A stretch of 16,642 nucleotides of DNA, from the NCBI GenBank assembly GCA_029560815.1, contig JAKQKF010000124.1, forward strand, positions 1-16,642, in the 5' to 3' direction. Both the position numbers and the translations under genes were made by a program. This document shows, piece by piece, positions 7,851-14,358 of the stretch. Numbering within the stretch: position 1 is the stretch's first letter; every line of letters starts with the position of its first letter. The DNA is from a bacterium (lineage in GTDB: Bacteria > KSB1 > UBA2214). The notes under the pieces are model-generated. The model searched no databases and had not been told where the DNA came from. It saw only the letters and a list, made by a program, of their open reading frames with translations.

Positions 7851-9305
7851 CTATAATCCCATTGTTCCCATCAACTGCATCGCGACCCAGGGGGCGAGCA
7901 GGGTGAGGAGCATCAAAACGATCAGCACAGCGGCCATGACGCCGGGTACGGCGCCCGCTTTGGCAACGGGGCCGGAAGCGGGTCCGAAAAAGACCTTGTG
8001 GCCGATGTGGAGAAACCAGGCAAACGCCACAGCAATCTCCAGGGCAAACGGTATCAGCAGCAGCCAGCCCGATACTCCACCCAGTTTGAGCGCCGCCACC
8101 ATGAGATAGAATTTGCTCCAGAATCCCGAAAAAGGCGGCACACCGAGTATCGCCAGCATGCCGACCACAAAGGCCATGGCCGCCAGAGGCGAGGTCCGGG
8201 CGACGCCGGAGAGTTCTGATATCCTGCGGGTGCCGGCGGTATAGCTGAGCACCCCGACGCTCAGAAAGAGCAGCCCCTTGCCGACACTGTGGTTCATGAT
8301 GTGCATCGCTCCGGCATAGCCGCCCAGCCGGCTGCCCATGATCGCCACCCCTACGCCCAGAAAGACATAGGCGAGATGGGCGATGGTCGAATAGGCGAGC
8401 AGCTTTTTCAGATCATCCTGGAAGAAAAATAACCAGAGTGCCAGCAGCATGGTCACCACCGCCAGGATGGAGACGATCAGACCGGCGGCCCAGGGGAGGC
8501 CGGGATTGGCCAGAGCCAGACGCACCATGAGAAAAACACCCGCCTTGACCATGGCCGCAGCATGCAGATACATGCTCACCGTGGTCGGGGCGGCCATCGC
8601 ATCCGGCAGCCAGGTGAAAAAGGGGAACTGGGCCGATTTGGCCCACGCCGCGACCGCAAAAAAGAGAAATACCCACAGACGCATCCGGGGAGCCAGATCA
8701 GAGAGGGCATCGAAGGCAAAACTGCCGGTATGGACATAAAGCAGGACCAGCCCGAGAGCGAAAAAGAGACCACCCGAAAAGGTCATCAGCAGGGCTTTGA
8801 AACCGGCCCGCAGCGATTCCGGATTGCGATAGTGCGAGATCAGCGCCCACGAACAGAGGGTGGTCATCTCCCAGAAAAAATAGAGCTGCAGCAGGTTCGG
8901 GGAGAGAGCGACGCCGATCATGGCGGTGATGAAGAGCAGCAGCCAGGCGTGATGGCGGGGCTTGCCCTCAGCGCCGGCATGCTCCCGGTTGCCCGCGCCG
9001 AGATAGGCGGTGGCGTAGAGCACGACCAGAAAGCCGAGCAGTACGACCACCAGCAGCAGGAGCAGGGAGAGACCGTCGAGGAGGAAACCGAAGAGGCCCT
9101 CCCGGAAATAGCCCTCCAGCCATCGCCAGGTCAAGGGCAGGCTTAGCCAGCTCCCCTCGGGTTTGGCCAGGAGCAGCCAGAGGAGGCTGAGCACCATCCC
9201 CCCCGCCGCCCCCATGGCGCACTTGTCGGCATGCCTTGCGGGCAGGAGCGCACAGAGCACAGCTCCGATGAAGGGCAAGAGGAACAAGAGGATCACGCTG
9301 GACAT
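7851..9305 (-). CDS. hyfD: antiporter-like membrane subunit, HyfD/NuoM-like
   Basis: This 484-residue membrane protein matches HyfD in size (about 479 in E. coli). Ion-path residues of the family are present: E146 in FFWEMTTL, K223 in WAKSAQFPFFTWLPDAMAAPT, K254 in HAAAMVKAGVF, FFQDDLKKLLAYSTIAHL (294-311), H339 in MNHSVGKGLL and K398 in GFWSKFYL. It is the first of three antiporter-like genes in the operon. This full set (B-, D- and F-like) is typical of hydrogenase-4 and absent from hydrogenase-3. ATG 9305 has AGGG 9 nt upstream and lies 64 nt after the protease stop, one of the larger gaps in the operon. HyfD is the best fit; an MrpA/MrpD-like label is possible because these families intergrade. 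Confidence 0.9.
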   Translation of the reverse strand: MSSVILLFLLPFIGAVLCALLPARHADKCAMGAAGGMVLSLLWLLLAKPEGSWLSLPLTWRWLEGYFREGLFGFLLDGLSLLLLLVVVLLGFLVVLYATAYLGAGNREHAGAEGKPRHHAWLLLFITAMIGVALSPNLLQLYFFWEMTTLCSWALISHYRNPESLRAGFKALLMTFSGGLFFALGLVLLYVHTGSFAFDALSDLAPRMRLWVFLFFAVAAWAKSAQFPFFTWLPDAMAAPTTVSMYLHAAAMVKAGVFLMVRLALANPGLPWAAGLIVSILAVVTMLLALWLFFFQDDLKKLLAYSTIAHLAYVFLGVGVAIMGSRLGGYAGAMHIMNHSVGKGLLFLSVGVLSYTAGTRRISELSGVARTSPLAAMAFVVGMLAILGVPPFSGFWSKFYLMVAALKLGGVSGWLLLIPFALEIAVAFAWFLHIGHKVFFGPASGPVAKAGAVPGVMAAVLIVLMLLTLLAPWVAMQLMGTMGL

Positions 9306-9369
9306 CGTGCTTTTCCCTTTCGCTGTGGAGCCGCCGGTTCCGCGCGCAGCGCGCAGCGCCGGCCGCGCA

Positions 9370-9891
9370 TCATGCCGTTCCCGATTCGGCCGGCAGGGCC
9401 GGACCGGCGAGGAGCTGAGCCAGACAGGTGATGCTCTCCTTCACCTCCGGGCTGATGGGCGCATGCAGCGCCCGGTTTTTAGGCTGTACACCGATGAGCG
9501 TCACATCCGCGCCGGTTTCAGCCTCCAGATAATGCATGAGCAGCGCGAGGCCCGGCTTGTGGGTGCTGAAACGATCGCTGCGCAGCTGCTCCCGGCGCAG
9601 AGAGATGATTTCGCCCGGCGTCCCGGAGAAATCGACGGCATCAATGAGGATGATCGCGCGGGGCCGGAGCGCCTTGACCTCCGCAGTATAATTCTCAGGC
9701 ACCTCCTCGCAGACCAGGGCGTGGGCGAAGCCGCAGGAGTTCAGCAGGCGGGCCGTCTCGCAGCCAAGGTTGTCATCGCCGCAGAGGGGATTGCCGATGC
9801 CAAGCACGACGGTTATGCCCTCACTCTGCCGCAGGGGAAATTCGCCCGCACGCAGGTTCGTCCAGGCTGTATTTTCCACCACTCCGTTCAT
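9370..9891 (-). CDS. hycI: HycI-type [NiFe]-hydrogenase maturation endopeptidase
   Basis: This 173-residue enzyme removes the C-terminal peptide of the large subunit after nickel insertion. The family pattern is clear: GIGNPLCGDD (31-40, nickel-sensing D40), IDAVD (83-87, D84), THKPGLALLMHYL (110-122, H111) and LIGVQPKN (132-139), corresponding to GDDG, VDATD, TTHNMPLNYL and LGIQP in E. coli HycI. The first motif reads GDDNLG rather than GDDG. ATG 9891 overlaps the stop of the upstream flavin subunit by 4 nt (ATGA), so the longer frame starting at 9993 is rejected. Its substrate is most likely the large subunit in this operon, which has a HycE-like 33-residue tail after DPCFSCTER. Confidence 0.93.
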   Translation of the reverse strand: MNGVVENTAWTNLRAGEFPLRQSEGITVVLGIGNPLCGDDNLGCETARLLNSCGFAHALVCEEVPENYTAEVKALRPRAIILIDAVDFSGTPGEIISLRREQLRSDRFSTHKPGLALLMHYLEAETGADVTLIGVQPKNRALHAPISPEVKESITCLAQLLAGPALPAESGTA

Positions 9892-10712
9892 CGTTCCGGC
9901 AGCCGTTTGATCTGGCGCCACGAGAAGACCGGTCCGTCCACACAAATATACTTGTGGCCGATGGCGCAGTGGCCGCACTTGCCCACCCCGCACTTCATAT
10001 AGCGCTCGAGGGTGGAGATGATGCGCTCCTCGGCGAAGCCCATGGCCAGCAGCTCCTGGATGACAAAGCGGATCATCACGGGCGGGCCGCAGGTGAAAGC
10101 GACCGTGCGGTCAACGTCGAGCTTGATCTTTTCGAAGAGGGTGGTCACCACCCCCACCGGCCCCTTCCAGTCCGGATCGGGAGTATCCACGGTCTGGAGC
10201 AGGGTGATATCACCCCGTTCGCTCCACTGCTTGAGCAGTGGCTTGTAGACCTGGTCGGCGGGCGTGCGCGCGCCGTAGAGAATGATGAACTGGCCGAAAT
10301 CACCCCGGCAGTCGAGCATCGGATCGATCAGGGATTTAAGCGGCGGCAGCCCGATGCCCCCGGCGATGAAAAGGATATCCTGCCCCTTGACCTCCTCGAG
10401 CGGGAAGCAGTTACCGAGCGGGCCGCGGATGCCCATAAAACCGCCGGGTTTAAGAGCGTGCATGGCCCGGGTCACAATCCCTGCGGCCCGGACCGTGATG
10501 TCGAATTGCTCCGGATGGTTGGGATTGGAGGCGAAGCCGAAGGGGGCTTCACCGGCGCCGAAGACCGAGGCCTCGACGAACTGGCCGGACTTGAAACGGA
10601 AATTCTTCCTCAGCTCGCGCGAGATCAGGCTCAGGGTGAATGTCTTGATGTCATGGGTCTCATCGACGATCCGGTCGATGACGGCGAGGTCGGGCAGATA
10701 GATGTTTTCCAT
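9888..10712 (-). CDS. FAD/NAD(P)-binding electron-transfer subunit with [2Fe-2S] site (AsrB/HydG-like, FNR family)
   Basis: This 274-residue cytoplasmic flavoprotein should exchange electrons between NAD(P)H and the iron-sulfur subunits. It has an FNR-type FAD domain (residues 1-108, with PFGFASNP at 57-64 in the flavin-binding position). A nucleotide-binding half follows, with AGGIGLPPLKSL (117-128) and CGPP (208-211). The C-terminal cluster motif is C241-GVGK-C246-GH-C249 plus C257, as in anaerobic sulfite reductase AsrB, sulfhydrogenase gamma and PyrK-like proteins. ATG 10712 lies 4 nt after the previous stop, with GTGAG just upstream. An in-frame ATG at 10727 is an alternative overlapping start. 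NADH versus NADPH preference cannot be read here. It probably pairs with the AsrA-like protein encoded upstream. Confidence 0.92.
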   Translation of the reverse strand: MENIYLPDLAVIDRIVDETHDIKTFTLSLISRELRKNFRFKSGQFVEASVFGAGEAPFGFASNPNHPEQFDITVRAAGIVTRAMHALKPGGFMGIRGPLGNCFPLEEVKGQDILFIAGGIGLPPLKSLIDPMLDCRGDFGQFIILYGARTPADQVYKPLLKQWSERGDITLLQTVDTPDPDWKGPVGVVTTLFEKIKLDVDRTVAFTCGPPVMIRFVIQELLAMGFAEERIISTLERYMKCGVGKCGHCAIGHKYICVDGPVFSWRQIKRLPER

Positions 10713-10716
10713 AGGC

Positions 10717-11769
10717 TCACTGTCCATCCCGGCGCAACCGCTTGACCACCGCGCTGATATCGAGAAGGCCGAAGGCCTCGCAGACGGTGATGCAGCGGCC
10801 GCAGCCGACGCAACCAGGGTGACCATCCTGCTGGATGTAGGCGTAACTCAGTTTGTGGTAAAAGCGGCGTTTGACCCGTTCCTTGGCCCTGGCGCGCGGA
10901 TTATGACCCGAAGCCTCGCGCGTAAAGCCGGCATACTGGCAGGAATCCCAGCAGCGGATGCGGGCTCCGCTCTGCGCCCCGTCGGGGCAGTCGATGACGT
11001 CGAAGCAGGTGCAGCAGGGACAGACGTGGGTGCACCCCCCGCAGCTGAAGCATTCGGAACCCATCTCTTCCCAGAGCTCCTCGCGCACACGATTGTTGGT
11101 GATCTGGATGCAGGCCTTGGCGAGATAGGCGGTGGGGAGCATGCGGGCGTCGCAGGCTTCCATAAGCTCGCGGCGGCGGCTCTCATCGCGCCTGCCTGCC
11201 TTCACGGCCGGCACTTTCCACTCCTCAAGAAAGCGGCGGCCGGCGCCGGAACCGACGTCGATGAGAAACTCTTCACCGAGATCGGTCAGCTGCAGATCGA
11301 AGCCGCTCTCCAGCCAGGGACCGCCGTTGCAGCAGATGCAGAAACAGCTTTCGTTGGGCGTATTGCAGGCCAGGCTGATGATCAGGGTGTTCTTGCGCCT
11401 GGCCAGGTAGAGCTCGTCGTAATAGGCCCCCTGGAAAAATCCATCCATGTGGACCAACCCCTGCACATCGCAGGAACGGATGCCAAAGAGCACACGGGGT
11501 TTTTCCGGCGGCGGCTGGCTGAGCCGGGGCTTGCTGCCCGAGGTATCGTACGCAAAGAGCACCTCGCGCGGCGGGAGGAAGAAGCGCTTGAGCGGATCAA
11601 GATCGTTGACATAATCGAAAGTCAGCCTGCGCAGGGAGCGAAGCGGCCCGAAGGTCACTTCGCCGCCGGCAAGCTTTTGCGGACCGATGACGGTCATCTT
11701 TTGCATGCAGAGTGACAAATTTTCGAGAAAGGCCTGCTTGCTGACGACCAGCCGTGTTCCTGCCTGCAT
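10717..11769 (-). CDS. dicluster [4Fe-4S] electron-transfer subunit (AsrA/HydB-like)
   Basis: This 350-residue protein belongs to the family of anaerobic sulfite reductase subunit A and sulfhydrogenase beta subunit, which relay electrons between the flavin subunit and the catalytic partner. Visible features are GIRSCDVQGLVHMDGFF (96-112), an ACNTPNESCFCICCNGGP segment (134-151) typical of the family, and two ferredoxin-like clusters: C240-FS-C243-GG-C246-THV-C250-P and C320-VG-C323-GR-C326-ITV-C330. ATG 11769 shares one base with the stop of the upstream gene (TGATG) and has GGAG 8 nt upstream. The open frame extends 9 codons further, but that longer start lacks support. Its position between the molybdopterin-type and flavin subunits suggests it is the hub of the soluble input module. 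Confidence 0.92.
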   Translation of the reverse strand: MQAGTRLVVSKQAFLENLSLCMQKMTVIGPQKLAGGEVTFGPLRSLRRLTFDYVNDLDPLKRFFLPPREVLFAYDTSGSKPRLSQPPPEKPRVLFGIRSCDVQGLVHMDGFFQGAYYDELYLARRKNTLIISLACNTPNESCFCICCNGGPWLESGFDLQLTDLGEEFLIDVGSGAGRRFLEEWKVPAVKAGRRDESRRRELMEACDARMLPTAYLAKACIQITNNRVREELWEEMGSECFSCGGCTHVCPCCTCFDVIDCPDGAQSGARIRCWDSCQYAGFTREASGHNPRARAKERVKRRFYHKLSYAYIQQDGHPGCVGCGRCITVCEAFGLLDISAVVKRLRRDGQ

Positions 11770-13778
11770 CAAACCATCTCCAATTTGGCGGCGCATAGTT
11801 TCATCTGCGGAATGGCCGATTCCGGTTCCAGCATGGACGGCATCAGGGATTGGGTCAGGCCGTCCTTGTGGTGGATCGGGAGGAAGAGTGTCCCGGGCGG
11901 CACGGCACGGGTGACGATGACGGTGCGGCGCACCTCGCCGCGGCGGGTCTTGACCAGGACCTGCCAGCCGCTGCGCAATTTAAGCGTCTTGGCGTCATCG
12001 GTGTTGATTTCGACGGTGGCGACCGGGTCCTCCTTGTCAAGAGTGAAGGAACGCGTGACCAGGGTTCCGGAACGGCGGTGGAAGAGTGGCCTGCCGGTGA
12101 TCAGTGAGAAGGGATACTCCTCATCGGGCTCTTCGCCAAAGGGGAGGCCGGCGGTCACCTCGGTGAAGGCGCCCTGGCGGTCGCCGATCAGTTTGCGATA
12201 GAGGATGCACTCCTCGTCGTCTGTGTGGGCGGGCCAGAGGACCCCGCCGGGCCGGCCGATCGATTTCCAGCTGATGCCGCTGTAGCAGGGCATGAACTGC
12301 TGCATCTCGGAAAAGAGCTCTTCAGCCTTCCGCACCGGCCAGCCCGCCCCGAGGGCGTTGGCCAGCAGCTGGATGATCTCGAGGTCGGGTTTGCAGCCCT
12401 TGAGCGGGGCGATGGCGCGGCGCACGCGCTGGATGCGGCGCTCCAGGCTGGTATAGCTTCCCTCCTGCTCGGCGAAGCTGGCGGCGGGCAGGACCAGATC
12501 CGCCCTCGCCGCCGTCTCGGTCAGAAAAAGCTCCTGCACGAGGAGAAAATCAAGTTTGTCAAACGCCGCCAGGGTTTTGGCGCTCTCCGGGGCGCTCCAG
12601 GCGAGGTTCTCGCCGACGACGTAGAGACCACGAATGCGGCCGCCGGCCTGATCGAGCATCTCCTGGAGGGTCAATCCCTTTTGGGAGGGCAGACTGCAGC
12701 CCCAGGCCGATTCGATCGCGCGGCGGGCCTCGGCCTCGCGCAGGTCGCGCTGGCCCGGCCCCCATTCGCTCATCAGACCGCTATCGGCCGCCCCCTGGCT
12801 GTTGTTGGAGGTCAGCAGCGGCAGGAGCCCCCCGCCCTCACGGCCGATGCTGCCTGTGAGCAGGGCGAGATTCCAGAGGGCCCGGACATTGGCCGTGCCG
12901 TTGGCCTGCTGGGTGATGCCGGTGCCAAAGAGGATGAGCAGAGAGGAGGCCTTGCCGATCAACTCAGCGGCGGTGCGAAGCTCATCCTGCCCGACGCCGC
13001 AGACGCTTTCTGCGTAGCCGGGCGTGAAACGGTCGAGGCCGTCATCGCGCAGCTTGGCAAGCCCGGTGACGCCCGGCGCCTGCCAGCCTTCCGCGAGCAG
13101 GATATGGCTGAGGGCGTTGATCAGAGCCAGGTCGGTGCCGGGGCGCAGCCGGAGGTGCAAACGGAAAAAACGGCTGTGCTCCTGCTGGCGGGGATCGATC
13201 TGAATAACCGGAACACCCCGTTTGGCGGCCTGCAGGAGCAGGGAGCCGGCGCGGGCATTCTGCGCTTTGGCATCGGCGCCGATGACCAGAATGACCCCCG
13301 CCTTCTCAATGTCGGCGAGCGCAGCAGTGGCATTGGCGAACCCGCTCTGCTCACGCAGGACGCGCAGGGAGGGAGCGTGGTCAAAACGGAGCGGGGCATC
13401 CAGATGGGGGGTTTGCAGCACCGACCTCGCCAGCTTGCCGAGCAGATAGGAGGCTTCATTGGTCGTCTTGAGGGAACCGATCACCCCGAGCGCATCCCGG
13501 CCATGGGCTTTTTGCACTCCGGCGATCCTTTCGGCGGCATAGGAGAGCGCTTTGTTCCAGCTTACGGGTTTGAGGCGGTTGTTGATACGAAGAAGGGGTT
13601 GGGTGAGGCGATCGGGGTGATGAATGATTTGGTGGCCGTTCCACCCCTTGATACAGAGGGTGCCTCGGCTCACAGGGTGATCTCTTTGCGGCGCGGCAGC
13701 CAGAACCACGCCTTGCTCCACCTCCAGGAGCATTCCACAGCCACATCCGCAGTAGGGACACGTCGTCTGAATTTTCAC
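11769..13778 (-). CDS. formate-dehydrogenase-like molybdopterin oxidoreductase lacking the catalytic Sec/Cys
   Basis: This 669-residue protein has the fold of FdhF/FdhA, close to the length of E. coli FdhH (715). The N-terminal [4Fe-4S] site is intact (C7-PY-C10-GCG-C14, C42-I-K44-G). A gapless match over TPHLDAPLRFDHAPSLRVL (residues 123-141) to the FdhH active-site segment puts D133 at Sec140 and H134 at His141. The catalytic Arg333 position falls on L322 (PLLTSNN instead of PVRGQNN). It may therefore bind the metal through Asp, as nitrate reductase NarG does, use another substrate, or serve only as an electron conduit, like the NuoG domain that lost its cofactor. Start GTG 13778 has AAGGGAG 6 nt upstream. 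It is the first gene after the operon promoter, and its stop overlaps the next start. Family assignment is firm; substrate unknown. Confidence 0.9.
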   Translation of the reverse strand: MKIQTTCPYCGCGCGMLLEVEQGVVLAAAPQRDHPVSRGTLCIKGWNGHQIIHHPDRLTQPLLRINNRLKPVSWNKALSYAAERIAGVQKAHGRDALGVIGSLKTTNEASYLLGKLARSVLQTPHLDAPLRFDHAPSLRVLREQSGFANATAALADIEKAGVILVIGADAKAQNARAGSLLLQAAKRGVPVIQIDPRQQEHSRFFRLHLRLRPGTDLALINALSHILLAEGWQAPGVTGLAKLRDDGLDRFTPGYAESVCGVGQDELRTAAELIGKASSLLILFGTGITQQANGTANVRALWNLALLTGSIGREGGGLLPLLTSNNSQGAADSGLMSEWGPGQRDLREAEARRAIESAWGCSLPSQKGLTLQEMLDQAGGRIRGLYVVGENLAWSAPESAKTLAAFDKLDFLLVQELFLTETAARADLVLPAASFAEQEGSYTSLERRIQRVRRAIAPLKGCKPDLEIIQLLANALGAGWPVRKAEELFSEMQQFMPCYSGISWKSIGRPGGVLWPAHTDDEECILYRKLIGDRQGAFTEVTAGLPFGEEPDEEYPFSLITGRPLFHRRSGTLVTRSFTLDKEDPVATVEINTDDAKTLKLRSGWQVLVKTRRGEVRRTVIVTRAVPPGTLFLPIHHKDGLTQSLMPSMLEPESAIPQMKLCAAKLEMV

Positions 13779-13838
13779 CTGCCACTCCCTTTTAGAGATT
13801 CGCCAGGTCGATCCAAGCCAGATGGGCGCGTATAGTTC

Positions 13839-13867
13839 ATTATAATTAATCAGCGAGACTATATCAA
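13839..13867 (-). promoter_or_regulatory. sigma70-type promoter of the hydrogenase operon
   Basis: On the minus strand, TTGATA (13867-13862) and TATAAT (13844-13839) are separated by exactly 17 nt: one mismatch in the -35 box and a perfect -10 box. Transcription would start near 13832, giving a leader of about 54 nt before the GTG at 13778. I saw no sigma54 -24/-12 site of the kind used by E. coli formate hydrogenlyase genes. Confidence 0.7.
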
Positions 13868-13944
13868 GTACTTTTTATTTTTTTTAACAAATGCGACCTG
13901 CGCCGCACTTTGTCGGAGAGAGTGGAAAGAGCCGACGAAAAGGC

Positions 13945-13973
13945 TTGATTATTTGACGAAAATGTGATAAGCT
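13945..13973 (+). promoter_or_regulatory. candidate promoter of the HesB-like gene
   Basis: TTGATT (13945-13950) and TAAGCT (13968-13973) are 17 nt apart, with a TG two bases in front of the -10-like GATAAG overlap. An alternative pairing is TTGACG (13953-13958) with TATAGG (13973-13978), whose spacer is short at 14 nt. Both are weak, so the call is tentative. Confidence 0.25.
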
Positions 13974-14041
13974 ATAGGGTTGTTATGAAGATGCGGCAGG
14001 TAATTGACCCGGGTGAAAATAAAATGGAGTGACCAGCGGGA

Positions 14042-14344
14042 ATGATCAGTTTAACGGAACGCGCAGAAAAGGCCCTCCTCAAGGCTGCGGAAAAGGGGCC
14101 GCTCTCCTATCAGGTTGTCATCGCCGGTTTTGGCTGAGGCGGCCCCAAGCTCAGCCTGGTCGAGGCTGCCCAAGCGGAACTCCCTGCTGCAAACAGAATG
14201 CAGTTTGGCGATGCCACTATTTTCTGGGATGATCGCATCGCGCAGGTCGCCAACATGTACGGCGATCTGCTCATAGACCATGCCCACTATCTCTTTGAGG
14301 AACGCTTCATTGTCGGCTTCGGCGGCAGCCGCAGCTGCTGCTGA
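14042..14344 (+). CDS. HesB/IscA-like selenoprotein
   Basis: Reading the TGA at 14135-14137 as Sec gives a 100-residue protein that starts MISLTERAEKALLKAAEKG and contains VVIAGFG-U32-GGPKLSLVEA. This is the signature of the HesB-like selenoprotein family of anaerobes, in which Sec takes the place of the first conserved Cys of IscA. The protein ends in GFGGSRSCC, so a Cys pair sits near the C-terminus. The A-type family binds or delivers iron-sulfur clusters; the Sec branch has no settled function that I know of. ATG 14042 is the first start after an upstream in-frame TGA (14030). The stop at 14342 lies 14 nt from the stop of the convergent neighbour, a natural end. Standard gene calling misses this gene because of the UGA. 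Confidence 0.9.
14135..14137 (+). other. in-frame UGA, predicted selenocysteine codon 32 of the HesB-like protein
   Basis: The codon lies in GFG-U-GGP, the established Sec position of HesB-like selenoproteins. The frame stays open and family-like for 68 codons beyond it. Confidence 0.9.
14152..14168 (+). promoter_or_regulatory. putative bacterial SECIS hairpin of the HesB-like gene
   Basis: A perfect 6-bp stem CAGCCT/AGGCTG closes a GGTCG loop. The first loop G is 20 nt after the UGA. The loop is very similar to the GGUCU loop of the E. coli fdhF SECIS, with comparable spacing. Judged by eye only. Confidence 0.8.
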
Positions 14345-14358
14345 GCCCCTCCCCCCCC

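Larger units (their letters stand above)
13779..14041. other. divergent intergenic region between the hydrogenase operon and the HesB-like gene
   Basis: This 263-nt spacer is far more AT-rich than its surroundings around 13831-13890. It holds the minus-strand operon promoter (13839-13867) and a weaker plus-strand candidate near 13945-13973. A 15-codon open frame at 13985-14032 (MKMRQVIDPGENKME) has AGGG 5 nt upstream and ends in TGA 9 nt before the HesB-like ATG in the same frame; it may be a leader peptide or chance. No terminator or RNA gene was recognised. Confidence 0.6.

Noticed and set aside
6750..7856. 368-codon plus-strand open frame opposite the HyfB-like gene.
   Set aside because: It is a hydrophilic, low-complexity mirror of a membrane protein gene, with no start signal or family resemblance.
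9306..9369. GC-rich repeat-like stretch (CGCGCGCAGCGCGCAGCG) between the protease and HyfD-like genes as a terminator.
   Set aside because: It has no T-run and the genes on both sides belong to the same complex, so at most it is a weak mRNA structure.
12225..13835. 536-codon open frame on the plus strand.
   Set aside because: It is the antisense shadow of the molybdopterin oxidoreductase gene and has no domain sense. Long shadows are common in GC-rich DNA.
14342..14344. Second Sec codon at the final TGA of the HesB-like gene (after SRSCC).
   Set aside because: Translation beyond it is low-complexity Pro-rich sequence running antisense into the convergent gene, so it is a normal stop.
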